Assembly (NCBI GenBank): GCA_964462135.1
Contig: CAYWWK010000004.1
Location: forward strand, 36,670-100,669
Origin: MGBC163016 sp964462135
GTDB lineage: Bacteria; Actinomycetota; Coriobacteriia; Coriobacteriales; Eggerthellaceae
Length of the DNA stretch: 64,000 nucleotides
Direction of reading: 5' to 3'
Position 1 is the stretch's first letter; every line of letters starts with the position of its first letter. The notes under the pieces are model-generated. The model saw only the letters and a program-made list of their open reading frames with translations, was not told where the DNA came from and ran no database searches. A program made the position numbers and the translations under genes. Below, in pieces: positions 8,504 to 17,936 of this stretch.

Positions 8504-10816
8504 ATGGCTGAGGAGACCATGATCAGAACCGATGGCATGGATGATTGGGTTGTCGGCAAGGATGGATCCAATACGCACGTTGCTGCTACGGGCGAAGACG
8601 TGCCTTGGCAGTGGCAAGAGGGAGATCTGACCGTTACGCGCAGTGCGGCATGGAGCGCACCGGGATGCCATCTTGGTTGCGGCGTGAAGGTGTACACCGA
8701 CGCACAGGGTAACTTCGTCAAGCTGGAGGGGGACGAGAAGAACCCCTTCAATCAAGGAAGGCTGTGCATTCGCTGCCTGTCCTTCGACCAAGTCGTAGAG
8801 CACCCCGACCGTCTGACGGCACCCCTGATCCGGGATCGAGAGGACAGAGGCAAGGATGCCTGGCGCAAGGCAAGCTGGGATGAGGCCTATGACCTCATCT
8901 GCACGAAGTTCGAGGAGATAAAGCAGGAATACGGACCGGAAGCGATCCTCTTCGCTTCAGGAACCGGTCGTGACATCGCCAATGGCATGTACCGGATGGC
9001 CTATTCCTTCGGAAGCCCCAACATCGCGTACCAACAGACTGGGGTGGCATGCTATGGTCCGCGCATCACGGCAACGTCCATCATGATGGGCAACTACTGC
9101 GTCCCTGACTGCTCCATGTACTTCGCTGATCGCTATGAGGACCCGCGCTGGCGTCCGCCGGGAGTCATATTCATCTGGGGCAACAACCCGCTTGTCAGCA
9201 ACGCTGATGGCAACTTCGGTCACTGGATGGTCGATTGCATGAAGCGTGGCAGCAAGACCGTGGTGGTTGATCCGCGTCTCACCTGGGTGGCCGCGAAGGC
9301 TGATCTGTTCCTGAGGCTGCGTCCTGGCACCGATGCGGCATTGGCGCTTGCCATGATCAACGTGATGATTCAAAACGATCTCTATGACAAGGAGTTTGTG
9401 GACCTGTGGACCTATGGGTTCGAGGATCTGGCGAAGGTGGCCGCTGAGTATCCACTGGACTTGGCTGAGAAGATCACAGGTGTGCCTGCAGAGAAGATCG
9501 AACGCGCTGCGCACATGGCGTGGGAGTGCAAGCCGATGACTATGCAGTGGGGCTTGGCGCTTGACCAGACCCGTGAATGCATCTCCGGTTCCATGGCTCT
9601 GGTTGCGCTTTGGGCCTTGACGGGCGACATCGACGTGCCTGGCGGCATGGTCACCACGCATCAGCCTTTTGGTGCTGAGATCTGGCAGCCGCCGGCTGCG
9701 GAGACGTTCCTTGATCAGGAAGTGGTGGAGAAGCGCATCGGCTATCACGAGTACCCGCTGTACAAGTACAGTGGGTGTGTGGTGGCGCAGCCAGACATGC
9801 TCTACGATGCCTGCATCACGGGTGTTCCCTACCCCATCAAGGCTGGATGGTGGCAGAGCACCAATCCGCTGTCCTGCTGCTCACAGTCACCGAAGGACAA
9901 GGCCTATCAGGCCATCATGAACCTCGATTTCAATGTCGTGGTGGACATCTTCATGACACCTACGGCCATGGCGTGCGCTGAGGTGGTACTCCCGGTGGCC
10001 ACGTGGGCTGAGAAGACGGGCATGCGCAGCATCTGGTATTACATGCAGCCCATCAACCCTGCTGTCAGCACCGCTGATCGCGATGTGAAGTCAGACCTTC
10101 AGATCAACTTCGAACTGGGTAAGCGTTGGGCTCCAGAGAAATGGCCCTGGGAGAACGTGGAGGAATTCTTCACTACCCAGATGGGGAGCTCGGGGATCGA
10201 CTATGAGCAACTCAAGCATATGAACTGGATGTACCCCACCTTCGAATATGAGAAGTACAAGACGGGGAAGCAGCGTTCCGATGGTGCCCCTGGGTTCAAT
10301 ACCCCTACGGGAAGGCTGGAATTCAAATCAACCCTGTGCGAGCAATGGGGGTTCGAGAGCGTTCCCAGCTATCATGAAACCGACCGCGGCCCCCTTTCAA
10401 CGCCAGAGCTCATGGAGAAGTATCCGCTGATCCTCACGACGGGTGCGCGCAATTGGTCCTACTTCCATTCAGAGGGGCGCCAGATTCCGCGTCTTCGTCA
10501 TCTGCGTCCTGATCCGATCATCGAGATCAATCCTGCCGACGCGCAGCGCTTCGACATCGAAGAGGGTGATTGGGTGATCGTTGAGAACGAGTATGGGAAG
10601 ATCCGCATGAAGGCGAACGTCACCATCGTCGTTCCCAAAGGCGTGGTCAACGTCGATCATGCCTGGTGGTTCCCGGAGCAGTCCGCCGAGGACCTGTTCG
10701 GCACCTTTGAATCGAACGCGAATGTGCTGGTGCCTCCTGAATTCGGATCCACGGGATTCGGGGCGAACTGCAAATCGCTCATCTGCAAGGTTTATCGCGA
10801 TTCAGAGGAGGCCTAG
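8504..10816 (+). CDS. Bis-PGD molybdoenzyme large subunit
   Basis: A 770-residue DMSO-reductase-family catalytic subunit. GCHLGCG and LCIRC supply the four ligands of the N-terminal [4Fe-4S] cluster. GVACYGPR carries the putative metal ligand (Cys 183). VVVDPRLTWVAAKADLFLRLRPGTDAAL binds the pterin dinucleotide, and the C-terminal domain has TTGARNWSYFHSEGR. The start at 8504 has AAAGGAG upstream; a longer frame back to 8330 has no such site and lies in spacer DNA. The N-terminal 30 residues are acidic and not a Tat signal, so it should act in the cytoplasm. The ferredoxin partner follows after 3 bp. The substrate is unknown; the gene family includes catechol dehydroxylases of gut Actinobacteria. 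Confidence 0.92.
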   Translation: MAEETMIRTDGMDDWVVGKDGSNTHVAATGEDVPWQWQEGDLTVTRSAAWSAPGCHLGCGVKVYTDAQGNFVKLEGDEKNPFNQGRLCIRCLSFDQVVEHPDRLTAPLIRDREDRGKDAWRKASWDEAYDLICTKFEEIKQEYGPEAILFASGTGRDIANGMYRMAYSFGSPNIAYQQTGVACYGPRITATSIMMGNYCVPDCSMYFADRYEDPRWRPPGVIFIWGNNPLVSNADGNFGHWMVDCMKRGSKTVVVDPRLTWVAAKADLFLRLRPGTDAALALAMINVMIQNDLYDKEFVDLWTYGFEDLAKVAAEYPLDLAEKITGVPAEKIERAAHMAWECKPMTMQWGLALDQTRECISGSMALVALWALTGDIDVPGGMVTTHQPFGAEIWQPPAAETFLDQEVVEKRIGYHEYPLYKYSGCVVAQPDMLYDACITGVPYPIKAGWWQSTNPLSCCSQSPKDKAYQAIMNLDFNVVVDIFMTPTAMACAEVVLPVATWAEKTGMRSIWYYMQPINPAVSTADRDVKSDLQINFELGKRWAPEKWPWENVEEFFTTQMGSSGIDYEQLKHMNWMYPTFEYEKYKTGKQRSDGAPGFNTPTGRLEFKSTLCEQWGFESVPSYHETDRGPLSTPELMEKYPLILTTGARNWSYFHSEGRQIPRLRHLRPDPIIEINPADAQRFDIEEGDWVIVENEYGKIRMKANVTIVVPKGVVNVDHAWWFPEQSAEDLFGTFESNANVLVPPEFGSTGFGANCKSLICKVYRDSEEA

Positions 10817-10819
10817 GCT

Positions 10820-11155
10820 ATGTCACGGAAGGGTATGCTGATAAACTACGACTACTGCACAGGATGCCACTCATGTGAGGTGGCTTGTCGGTTAGAGCAT
10901 GGTTTCGCGGATGATGAAGGGGGCATTGCCGTCAGGCAGGTTGGGCCATGGGAATATGCGCCTGATGTGTTCCAGTACTCATTCATGCCGGTCATCACAG
11001 ACCAGTGTGATCAATGTCAAGCTCGTTTGAATGAAGGCAAGGATCCTACCTGCGTCCATCATTGCCAAGCGAAGGTGATGGCCTATGGCGAAGTGGAATC
11101 GCTGGGAAAGGAAGCCCCCGAGGGTTCCAAATCTGTCATCTATTGCTTCGCCTGA
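10820..11155 (+). CDS. Two-cluster ferredoxin subunit of molybdoenzyme
   Basis: A 111-residue electron-transfer subunit with CTGCHSCEVAC and CDQC...CVHHC, enough for two [4Fe-4S] clusters. It starts 3 bp after the stop of the large-subunit gene at 8504-10816, so the two form one transcription unit and probably one complex. Neither a membrane anchor nor a signal sequence is present. It is close in length and motif spacing to the subunits at 7687, 47367 and 62660. Confidence 0.92.
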   Translation: MSRKGMLINYDYCTGCHSCEVACRLEHGFADDEGGIAVRQVGPWEYAPDVFQYSFMPVITDQCDQCQARLNEGKDPTCVHHCQAKVMAYGEVESLGKEAPEGSKSVIYCFA

Positions 11156-11170
11156 GGCGAAGGGTCCGAA

Positions 11171-11208
11171 CTGTAGGGGTCGATCCGAGCGGAGCGGAGA
11201 TCGACCCA
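11171..11208. repeat. Dispersed palindromic repeat, copy 1
   Basis: An imperfect palindrome in which GGGGTCGATC and GATCGACCC flank a CGAGCGGAGCG centre. A nearly identical copy lies at 27986-28024. Both sit just after the last gene of an operon, like REP elements or mobile terminators. The rest of the 134-bp gap to the next gene shows only further GATC-rich sequence. Confidence 0.7.
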
Positions 11209-11289
11209 CTCGATCCGATTGACTCGATCGATCCAGAATGCGAAGCGGCTTGCGGTTCTTCAAGTGAGGTACGGTAGGAAAGCGGGTCT

Positions 11290-12899
11290 ATGGAACAACG
11301 AGAAGGAACATATCCTGAAGCGCAAGATGCACCCGGGGCAGTCTTGAATGATGATGCCGCAGTAGGGAGATCTTCCGAAGAAGTCGATGATGAGATGGCT
11401 CCTTCAACGGTAGGGGGCCAAGTCCTCATGCCCATGCGCGATATGTTGGGATATTCCTGCTTCGTGGCATGGGCATTCCTGTTCGGATGGTGCCGCAACC
11501 TCTCTTCGATCCACGGTGACGATCTGTTCTTCTCCTCTCGCGCTTTCATGTTCGGTGGTATTGCCCTTGGCGCGGTGATGCTGTTCATCACCCGAGGAGA
11601 CTTCCTGCGAGGGCTCAAGAACAAGGTTGCGGAATGGGTGTTCCCCCTCTTCTGCATGGTGCCCGGCTTGACCTTCATGTTCCCTTTGGATGCTGCGCCG
11701 TCGTTCGGGCTTTGGTTCATCTCGGGGCTTGGCCAGTCGGCGATGTTCTTCCTCTGGGGAATGAGGCTTCGCATCCTCTCCAGCGACCAGCAGCTCTATG
11801 TCATATGCTGCGGCTTCGTCGTTGGTGGTTCGGCTTTGGCAGTTGCCCCGTTCATGATGATCGGGTTGGTCATTGGAGCATCCATCCTGCTTCCACTCGT
11901 CTCGTTCGGGCTGCTGCGATTGGCCCGTCAGCGCTTCGAGGGCAATTCTGCGCGTATGACCGTTTGGGATGGGGAGAAGCGCGTCCCGAATGGCCTGCGG
12001 GAATTCCGTGCGTCGCTTCCCTTCAAGAGCGATCGCAAGAACGTCTTGTTCAAAGGCCTCTTCTCGTGCCTGTATTCCATTTTCCTGGATTCGTCACCGC
12101 TTTGGTCCTCTCCTTGGATCTGGCTTCATCGGAAGACGTGGTGATCGGATTGGGGAATATCGTCAGCGCCTTGGTCGTTCTCCTGATGCTCAAGGGTGGC
12201 AGTCAAGGCAAGGAGGAGCTGCTGCCTCGATTGTTCCTGCCGGTCACCTGCATCGTCATGGGGCTGTTGGGGGCTCTCTGGCCAACGGAATGGGTTCTTC
12301 TCTGTGCGTTCTTCCTGTTCCTGCTCTTCGGCTGTCTTGAGATCCTGAATGCCTACAGCGCCTATGTGGGTACGCCCTACGATGCCGTACGTTGGTTCTG
12401 GGAGATACAGGCATCCCGGCTGGGAAATTCCTTCGGGTTCTTCTTGGGGTGGCTGGTGGCTGTGCTGTTCGGACCGTGGCTGACCAGCAGCAGCTACAGC
12501 TTCTTGCTGGCATGCTTCATACTGAGCATCCTTGCCGTGATACCGGATTCGCTGCTCTTCCGCCGGTCCATCTTTGAAACGCCCAAGGACGTCATTGATG
12601 ACGACTTGGCGGAAATGTCTCACGGGGGGGGGTCTCTTGGCGACACCACGGGAGCGGCCATCGAGGAGTACTACCTTTCGATCAGCCAAGAGATGGCGCG
12701 AGAGTTCAAACTGTCTCCCCGGCAGACTGAGATATTCATCTACTTGGCCCGCGGACGGAACGTCCAGTTCATCCGCGAGAAGCTGGTGCTCTCAACGCCT
12801 ACCGTGAAGAGTCATACCTACGCCATCTATCAGAAGCTGGGCATTCATTCCCATCAGGAACTGATTGACATGGTAGAGCAGCGGTTGAAGGACGAATAG
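11290..12899 (+). pseudogene. Membrane-domain LuxR regulator with a frameshift
   Basis: Two overlapping frames make one regulator. The first, from ATG 11290, encodes about 7 membrane segments and stops at 12144. The second carries the remaining segments and a C-terminal LuxR helix-turn-helix (LSPRQTEIFIYLARGR ... TPTVKSHTYAIYQKLGIHS) and ends at 12899. The join falls near 12087, where CCTGGATTC would need one more G to read on as in an intact family member. The intact relatives here are at 13124-14659 and 29565-31079. A G9 tract lies further downstream (12624-12632). Regulators of this design switch neighbouring molybdoenzyme operons in Eggerthella. The break could be a real inactivation, a switchable state or an assembly error. 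Confidence 0.8.
12624..12632. repeat. G9 homopolymer inside regulator gene
   Basis: Nine consecutive G bases encode three glycines in the linker between the membrane domain and the LuxR helix-turn-helix. Slipped-strand errors in such a tract would disconnect the DNA-binding domain, so it could act as an on/off switch. Confidence 0.8.
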
Positions 12900-12911
12900 A
12901 GAGGATACGCC

Positions 12912-13085
12912 ATGTGTGGCTATCTTTGCACAGGATGTGGGAAATGCGGCATGACGAAGCCGCGCATCAAGCCATTCGGTACATGTCTGGTCTGCGGGCA
13001 CGCCAACAAGCCCACCGATGAGGTCTGTGAGAAGTGCGGGAAGCCCCTCGTGCGCCTGCCAGGACAGGGCAGCGCCAAGAACTGA
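12912..13085 (+). CDS. Zinc-ribbon miniprotein
   Basis: A 57-residue protein beginning MCGYLCTGCGKCG, with further CLVCGH and CEKCGK knuckles. The paired CxxC motifs suggest two small zinc ribbons, or alternatively an iron-sulfur site. It lies 12 bp after the frameshifted LuxR gene in the same direction. Similar cysteine-rich miniproteins lie at 47826-48050 and 59129-59374, each beside molybdoenzyme genes. The function is unknown; a metal, cluster or cofactor handling role is a guess from context. Confidence 0.75.
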   Translation: MCGYLCTGCGKCGMTKPRIKPFGTCLVCGHANKPTDEVCEKCGKPLVRLPGQGSAKN

Positions 13086-13123
13086 TCAGCGGCAAGGTGG
13101 GCAAAACCAGTGCCACCGTGCCC

Positions 13124-14659
13124 TTACCCATTGAAGGCGGTTCTCTCTATGAGATCGATCAGGGCTTGGTGTGAGTGAATGCCCAGCTTCTGATATACCG
13201 CATAGGTATGCGTCTTGACGGTGGGAGTGGAAAGCCCCAAGGCACCTGTGATGTATTCCGTGTTCCGGCCATTCGCCAACAGCAGGAACACCTCCTTCTG
13301 GCGGGGAGAAAGACCATGGCGTTTTGCCAATGCGTCGCAGGCTTCAAGCCAGCGATCCCCTTTCGGTGAGAAGGGGAGGATAGTCGCCGTCTCTTGGACC
13401 GCAACCTGCTCCTCCTCGTTCACGATGGTCTTCGACATCACCAAGCGCATCTTCTTGAAGAACACGTCATCCAGGATGACCATCACGCAAATCGACCCAA
13501 ACAGCACCAAGGTGGCCAATGATCCGTCTCCGGGTTCGAAGGCCACGACCAGCCCGGCGATGATCCAGCCGCACGTGACGCCGACGGAGGAGCATGCCTT
13601 CGCTGACCATCCTTCGAATATGAACCTGATGGGAAGGAAGGAGAGGTAGTTGAATGATGACATGATCCCCATGATCCACAGCATGGTGGTCAAGGCACCT
13701 GTCAAGGCGGCGAAGATCACGATGGCGGGGGCGGGGAACATGAGAGCGATACCAAAGAGAGAGATGCACGAGAGGGGAACGAAGGCATTGATGATGAGCG
13801 TCGAAGTCAGCAGATCGTCCTTTTTGAGGGAAAGATGCAGGATCAGGCTGGACAGCGCCATCATCAGTCCCATGGCTGCGCCAACCACCGTGGGGCCATC
13901 AATGGAAAGCGTCACCACGACCACGATGCCGAAAAGGTAGGCGAACATGAATGAGTGGAGGCCTTTGAGCAGTACCTTGGAAAGGCCTTCCTTTCGGATG
14001 CTTGCGATGATGAAAGAGCAGCGTTCGCCAAGCGTCGTCTGCTGCTCGCTCGATTTGCTCGTCAGCCCCTCGAAGAGATCCGACCCTGATGGCAGGCGCA
14101 GGGCCAGCGTGAAGCAGACAAGCCAGATGATCGGCAGGGTTGCTATGCAAATCATCATGAGATCGGTGTACATGAATGCCAAGAAGAAGGTAAGGATGCC
14201 TGCACCAGACATGGCCCCGCAGATGGCGCTTCGGCACCGATCTGCGGTGAGCGTGCGCAATCTGAAGACCCAGACAAAGAACCAGATCGCCTCTCCGGCA
14301 CCGCTGGCCATCCACAGGGCCATGGACACCTGGCTGCTCAAGGAAGAGGAGGGCACTGCAACGGTGAGAAGATAGGCTGAAGCAAGCAAGGTGCCTGCCC
14401 CCAAGAGGAGCGGATGGGGATGCGAGAGCTGCTTCATGATGAGAATGCACAGGAGAGAGGCAGCAGCGGTTCCCAGCAGGAAGAACAGACGGGTGGTGAA
14501 GAACGGGCAGAACCTATCAAAGCCCGCAGGTGCCATGTCATCGCCAAGGCACAACATGGCGAATGTCCATGCGAAGAAGCAGAAGAGCCCTGCTGTCATG
14601 CTTGCCGAAGAAAACCGAACGGGGGATTCCTCGGTGCTCTTGTCCAGAGCGTTGTCCAT
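13124..14659 (-). CDS. Membrane-domain LuxR-type transcriptional regulator
   Basis: A 511-residue protein. The N-terminal 400 residues hold about 12 hydrophobic segments, and the C-terminal 65 hold a LuxR helix-turn-helix (LSPRQKEVFLLLANGR ... TPTVKTHTYAVYQKLGIHS). The start at 14659 has GAGAGGATG upstream; an in-frame ATG at 14731 lacks a ribosome binding site. This architecture is characteristic of Eggerthellaceae and is thought to couple sensing in the membrane to activation of an adjacent metabolic operon. It lies downstream of the convergently ending frameshifted paralogue. Its likely target is the molybdoenzyme at 15300-17738 on the same strand. The ligand is unknown. Confidence 0.92.
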   Translation of the reverse strand: MDNALDKSTEESPVRFSSASMTAGLFCFFAWTFAMLCLGDDMAPAGFDRFCPFFTTRLFFLLGTAAASLLCILIMKQLSHPHPLLLGAGTLLASAYLLTVAVPSSSLSSQVSMALWMASGAGEAIWFFVWVFRLRTLTADRCRSAICGAMSGAGILTFFLAFMYTDLMMICIATLPIIWLVCFTLALRLPSGSDLFEGLTSKSSEQQTTLGERCSFIIASIRKEGLSKVLLKGLHSFMFAYLFGIVVVVTLSIDGPTVVGAAMGLMMALSSLILHLSLKKDDLLTSTLIINAFVPLSCISLFGIALMFPAPAIVIFAALTGALTTMLWIMGIMSSFNYLSFLPIRFIFEGWSAKACSSVGVTCGWIIAGLVVAFEPGDGSLATLVLFGSICVMVILDDVFFKKMRLVMSKTIVNEEEQVAVQETATILPFSPKGDRWLEACDALAKRHGLSPRQKEVFLLLANGRNTEYITGALGLSTPTVKTHTYAVYQKLGIHSHQALIDLIERTAFNG

Positions 14660-14804
14660 AAGCTCTACATCCTCTCGCCTGACAGGGTAAGAGAAATGCC
14701 TCTTATCAGATAACGAGACAAAGGCTATCAAATACAGGCCAGGCTGGTAATTGCTTCACCGTACGAAACCGCTCCTACGACGAAGTGACTATGGATGGGA
14801 ATGC

Positions 14805-14843
14805 CCTGCAAGAAGCCCATGAGACCCATGGGCTTCTTGCAGG
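14805..14843 (-). terminator. Perfect 17-bp stem-loop after molybdoenzyme operon
   Basis: CCTGCAAGAAGCCCATG and its exact complement flank a 5-base loop. The hairpin lies about 40 bp past the ferredoxin gene at 14883-15299 and before the LuxR gene, so it probably ends or protects the molybdoenzyme transcript. No T-run is present on either side. Confidence 0.6.
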
Positions 14844-14882
14844 AACAGAGACAGGAGGACGCTTGCGGCCTCCTGGGGGTTG

Positions 14883-15299
14883 TCAGCGAGTCTTCTTCAG
14901 GTAGAGAACCGGCTGCCTCGAACGCTCCCAGGCAGGAAGCGTGGTTTCGCCATAGCCCCGCTGCAACAGTTCCTCACGCTTGCGTGACAGGCTGCTCTCG
15001 GGGTCATCGGCATCGCCAAAGAAAAGCGCGGCAGAAGGGCAGCACATCTCACAGAAGGGCAACTCGCCCTCTTGGCGCCGGTCCCCGCACATCGTGCAAT
15101 CCTTGTTGAAGATGGGCATCCAGCTCAGATGAAGGTCGGGCCAGGTACCCTCCGGCTCATCAATGCGGTTGCCGCCGATCGTGCGGATGCTCACGCGATA
15201 TTCATCCACATCAAGATGGTACGCCATCTTGCATGCCATGGAGCATGTCCAGCATCCTGTGCATCGGTTCAGATCTACCAGTATCGCTTGCCGTGTCAT
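14883..15299 (-). CDS. Ferredoxin subunit of molybdoenzyme
   Basis: A 138-residue electron-transfer subunit with CTGCWTCSMAC near residue 13 and CTMC...CEMCC near residue 70, enough for two [4Fe-4S] clusters. A C-terminal tail of about 40 residues is longer than in its paralogues. It begins directly after the TAA of the large-subunit gene at 15300, so translation is coupled. It is expected to form a cytoplasmic heterodimer with that enzyme. Confidence 0.9.
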   Translation of the reverse strand: MTRQAILVDLNRCTGCWTCSMACKMAYHLDVDEYRVSIRTIGGNRIDEPEGTWPDLHLSWMPIFNKDCTMCGDRRQEGELPFCEMCCPSAALFFGDADDPESSLSRKREELLQRGYGETTLPAWERSRQPVLYLKKTR

Positions 15300-17738
15300 T
15301 TAGTCCGCCTTCCTGACGTCGCAAAGAACGTCCCAAATCGTTTCGCATCCCACCACGCCGTCCAGGAATGTGAGCGCCTGAGGCACTCCCGTTTCTATGA
15401 TGCGATCGAGCACGATCGGATTCCAGGTTTTGCTGATCTCGGTTATGGCGTCATAGACCCCCACATAGGAAGCAATCTCTTGGGCAGGTTCGGAGTCCTT
15501 GTATTGATCTTGGCCGTAGCAGTACCAAAGGTGGGCGGTGCCGGGCTGCACGAAGCGCGTGAAGTACACCGGGACCTTCACCACACCGCGTTCGTTGAAG
15601 ATCTCCACCATGTCGCCTTCACGAATGCCGCGGGCTGCCGCGTCCTCTGGCGTCATGCCAACCGAGGGTCCCGGCCCTGCCAGCCGGTCAAGTTCGGCGA
15701 TCTCGCGGAACTGCCCCTGCATGAAATACCTTGAACGGCCGATGAAGAGATGGAGGGGATAGAGAAGACGCCTCTCCTGGTTATCGATCATGGCCAGCTG
15801 TCGGTCGACCGTGCCGCCTCCGTAGATGCCAGCAAGCTCCTCGGTATAGAACTCGTAGCGCCCCGAAGGGGTACGGGGCTCATTCGATCGATAGAATTGC
15901 GCCATCTCAGGAGGGGTGTTCATGGCGATGACCTTCTCCTTGCGGAGGCGTTCCATGGTGATGGGACTGTCGGGAGGAGCCAGCTGTGGGTCGGGAGAAG
16001 CGAAGTAGATGTCCCGCCATTCGTCCATGGTCTTGTCGAAATGCTCATCCAAACCCAAAGAGCGCGCCAGGTCAACGATGATGTCGCAGTCATCATGGGA
16101 TTCCCCACGAGGAGGAATGGCTGGTTCGCAATAGACGAGACAGTTGCCCGTTGCGGCTACGTCTTCCCTTTCGAATACGGTTGCCGCGGGCAGAACGTAG
16201 TCTGCGAAGGAGGCCGTTTCCGACATGCGGATCTCTGAGACGACGATCAGTTCCATCTGGGGGAAGAACTGGTCACGCCACATGCCTCGCGGAGGCCAGT
16301 TGTGGACCGGATTGCCGGCGAAGTTCAGGAAAGCCCGGTATTGCTGTGCGCTTGGATCGTCGAAGGAATCCAGGATCTCCTGCATGGCGGTGTAGGTTCC
16401 CTTGAGTTCAGGCAACCCATCGATCCATACCCCCATGTTGTTGTAGCTGACCGGCCAGTTCTTCCCGCTTGCCTCGAAGGTGATCCCGGCAGCCTCGTTG
16501 TAGAGCTTGCCTGTGAGGAGGGGGAGCAGCGCGATGGCGCGGGAAACCTCGATGCTGTTCTTGTAGCGCAATCCGGCTCCCATCCAGATGAGAGCATCCT
16601 TATGGGACAGGTATTCCTCCGTGAACAGCCTGAGCGTTTCCTCATCGATGCCTGTGAAGGTTTTCTGGTATTCGGGCGTATAGGAATCGCACCGCTCACG
16701 GATGAGCAAAAGCGATGACTTGCAGGGGATTCCCTTCACTTCGACATCAGCGAAGAGATCGGCATCGATGCCTTCCATATCATGGAAATGCGGAGCCACG
16801 GGCTTCGCGCAGCCCGCCGTCTTGTCCCAGACCATGTACCAGTCAAGGCCGCCTTCGACCACATCGGATTCGCGCAGGTACTTGCCAGTATCCTCGCGAA
16901 CGAGGAAGGGGGCTCCGGTTTCCGTGAGCAGGAAATCCTCATCAAGGCGGTTCGTGTCGAAGATGATCTTGCAAACCGCGAACACGAAGGCTGCATCCGA
17001 GGCGGGATTGATGCCGATGAACTGGTTCGCGTTGGCCGCGGTTGAGTCATAGATGATGCCGATGTCAACGATCTTCACGCCAGCATCCTGCACATCGGAC
17101 AGATATCGCGTCGTGTTAGCCGCACGTGTTCCACCCAAGGGGTTTGCTCCCCAGACCACGATATAGTCGGACGTGTAGATGCGGTCGTTGTTGTTCAGGA
17201 GGAGAAGGTAGTTTTCGCCTGACCATGTGGTGGGTCCGATGATGTCGCACAGGTCAATGGGTTCCTGTTCCAGCATCGTGGTGCCGAAGGCTTCGCAGAA
17301 CCTGAAATTCAAGGACATCGCAAGGCCGATGTTGTAATTCGGCGTTCCGCAGGGGAAGTAGTTCTGGATGATGGAATGTGTCCCATAGCGCTCGACGATG
17401 GACTCGATCTTCTGGGATATCTCAGCATAGGCCTGATCCCAAGAGATCTCCTCCCATTTGCCTTCACCGCGTTCTCCGACGCGTTTGAGAGGATGCAGAA
17501 GGCGGTTCTCAATGAATGGGATCTTCACTGAGGCGCATCCTTTGACGCAGATGCCTGACCGATCCTTGAAGCAGCCATGAACCTGCTGACGAGGGTCTTC
17601 CTCGATATGCTTCGGGACGTGCATGGGCTCGCAGCGCTCTATCTCGCCGTTGGCATTCACGATCGTGCTCAAGATGCAGTAATCGTGACAGCCCCACCCT
17701 TGGCAGGTGGTGTAGACCATCTTCTCATCCGCTGCCAT
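15300..17738 (-). CDS. Bis-PGD molybdoenzyme large subunit, divergent subgroup
   Basis: An 812-residue DMSO-reductase-family catalytic subunit, clearly less similar to the others in the window. The N-terminal cysteines read CQGWGCHDYC and GICVKGC, so a [4Fe-4S] cluster is expected. The putative metal ligand lies in DLCDIIGPTTW (Cys about 164). YIVVWGANPLGGTRAANTTRY and SDAAFVFAVCKI mark the dinucleotide-binding regions. The start at 17738 has GCGAGGAG just upstream; a longer frame to 17834 begins in promoter DNA. There is no Tat signal. The ferredoxin gene follows directly. A LysR gene diverges upstream and is the natural regulator. The substrate is unknown. Confidence 0.9.
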   Translation of the reverse strand: MAADEKMVYTTCQGWGCHDYCILSTIVNANGEIERCEPMHVPKHIEEDPRQQVHGCFKDRSGICVKGCASVKIPFIENRLLHPLKRVGERGEGKWEEISWDQAYAEISQKIESIVERYGTHSIIQNYFPCGTPNYNIGLAMSLNFRFCEAFGTTMLEQEPIDLCDIIGPTTWSGENYLLLLNNNDRIYTSDYIVVWGANPLGGTRAANTTRYLSDVQDAGVKIVDIGIIYDSTAANANQFIGINPASDAAFVFAVCKIIFDTNRLDEDFLLTETGAPFLVREDTGKYLRESDVVEGGLDWYMVWDKTAGCAKPVAPHFHDMEGIDADLFADVEVKGIPCKSSLLLIRERCDSYTPEYQKTFTGIDEETLRLFTEEYLSHKDALIWMGAGLRYKNSIEVSRAIALLPLLTGKLYNEAAGITFEASGKNWPVSYNNMGVWIDGLPELKGTYTAMQEILDSFDDPSAQQYRAFLNFAGNPVHNWPPRGMWRDQFFPQMELIVVSEIRMSETASFADYVLPAATVFEREDVAATGNCLVYCEPAIPPRGESHDDCDIIVDLARSLGLDEHFDKTMDEWRDIYFASPDPQLAPPDSPITMERLRKEKVIAMNTPPEMAQFYRSNEPRTPSGRYEFYTEELAGIYGGGTVDRQLAMIDNQERRLLYPLHLFIGRSRYFMQGQFREIAELDRLAGPGPSVGMTPEDAAARGIREGDMVEIFNERGVVKVPVYFTRFVQPGTAHLWYCYGQDQYKDSEPAQEIASYVGVYDAITEISKTWNPIVLDRIIETGVPQALTFLDGVVGCETIWDVLCDVRKAD

Positions 17739-17777
17739 AGCTCCTCGCTTTCTCTTGCGTGGCTGAAATACGCCCGT

Positions 17778-17788
17778 GATGGTATGAA
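17778..17788. promoter_or_regulatory. Half-site matching the 2495 palindrome
   Basis: GATGGTATGAA matches the right half and spacer of the palindrome at 2495-2513 exactly. It lies between the divergent LysR gene and the molybdoenzyme start at 17738. Confidence 0.35.
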
Positions 17789-17936
17789 ACGGGGAAGATA
17801 GGCTCAATGCAGAATGGTGCAAGATTATCAGCAAGTCATTTCCATTTTGGAAAAGACTTGTCTAGAATGCTCAGGTATCGCAAGAGGGGGCTGGGCTTCA
17901 GGGCAGCAGCCGCCAAGGCCGACCGGAGGTTGTGTC

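Noticed and set aside
13899..14450. Long minus-strand frame inside the LuxR gene
   Set aside because: It is a shadow of the regulator gene at 13124-14659, rich in His, Arg and Pro as expected for the wrong frame.
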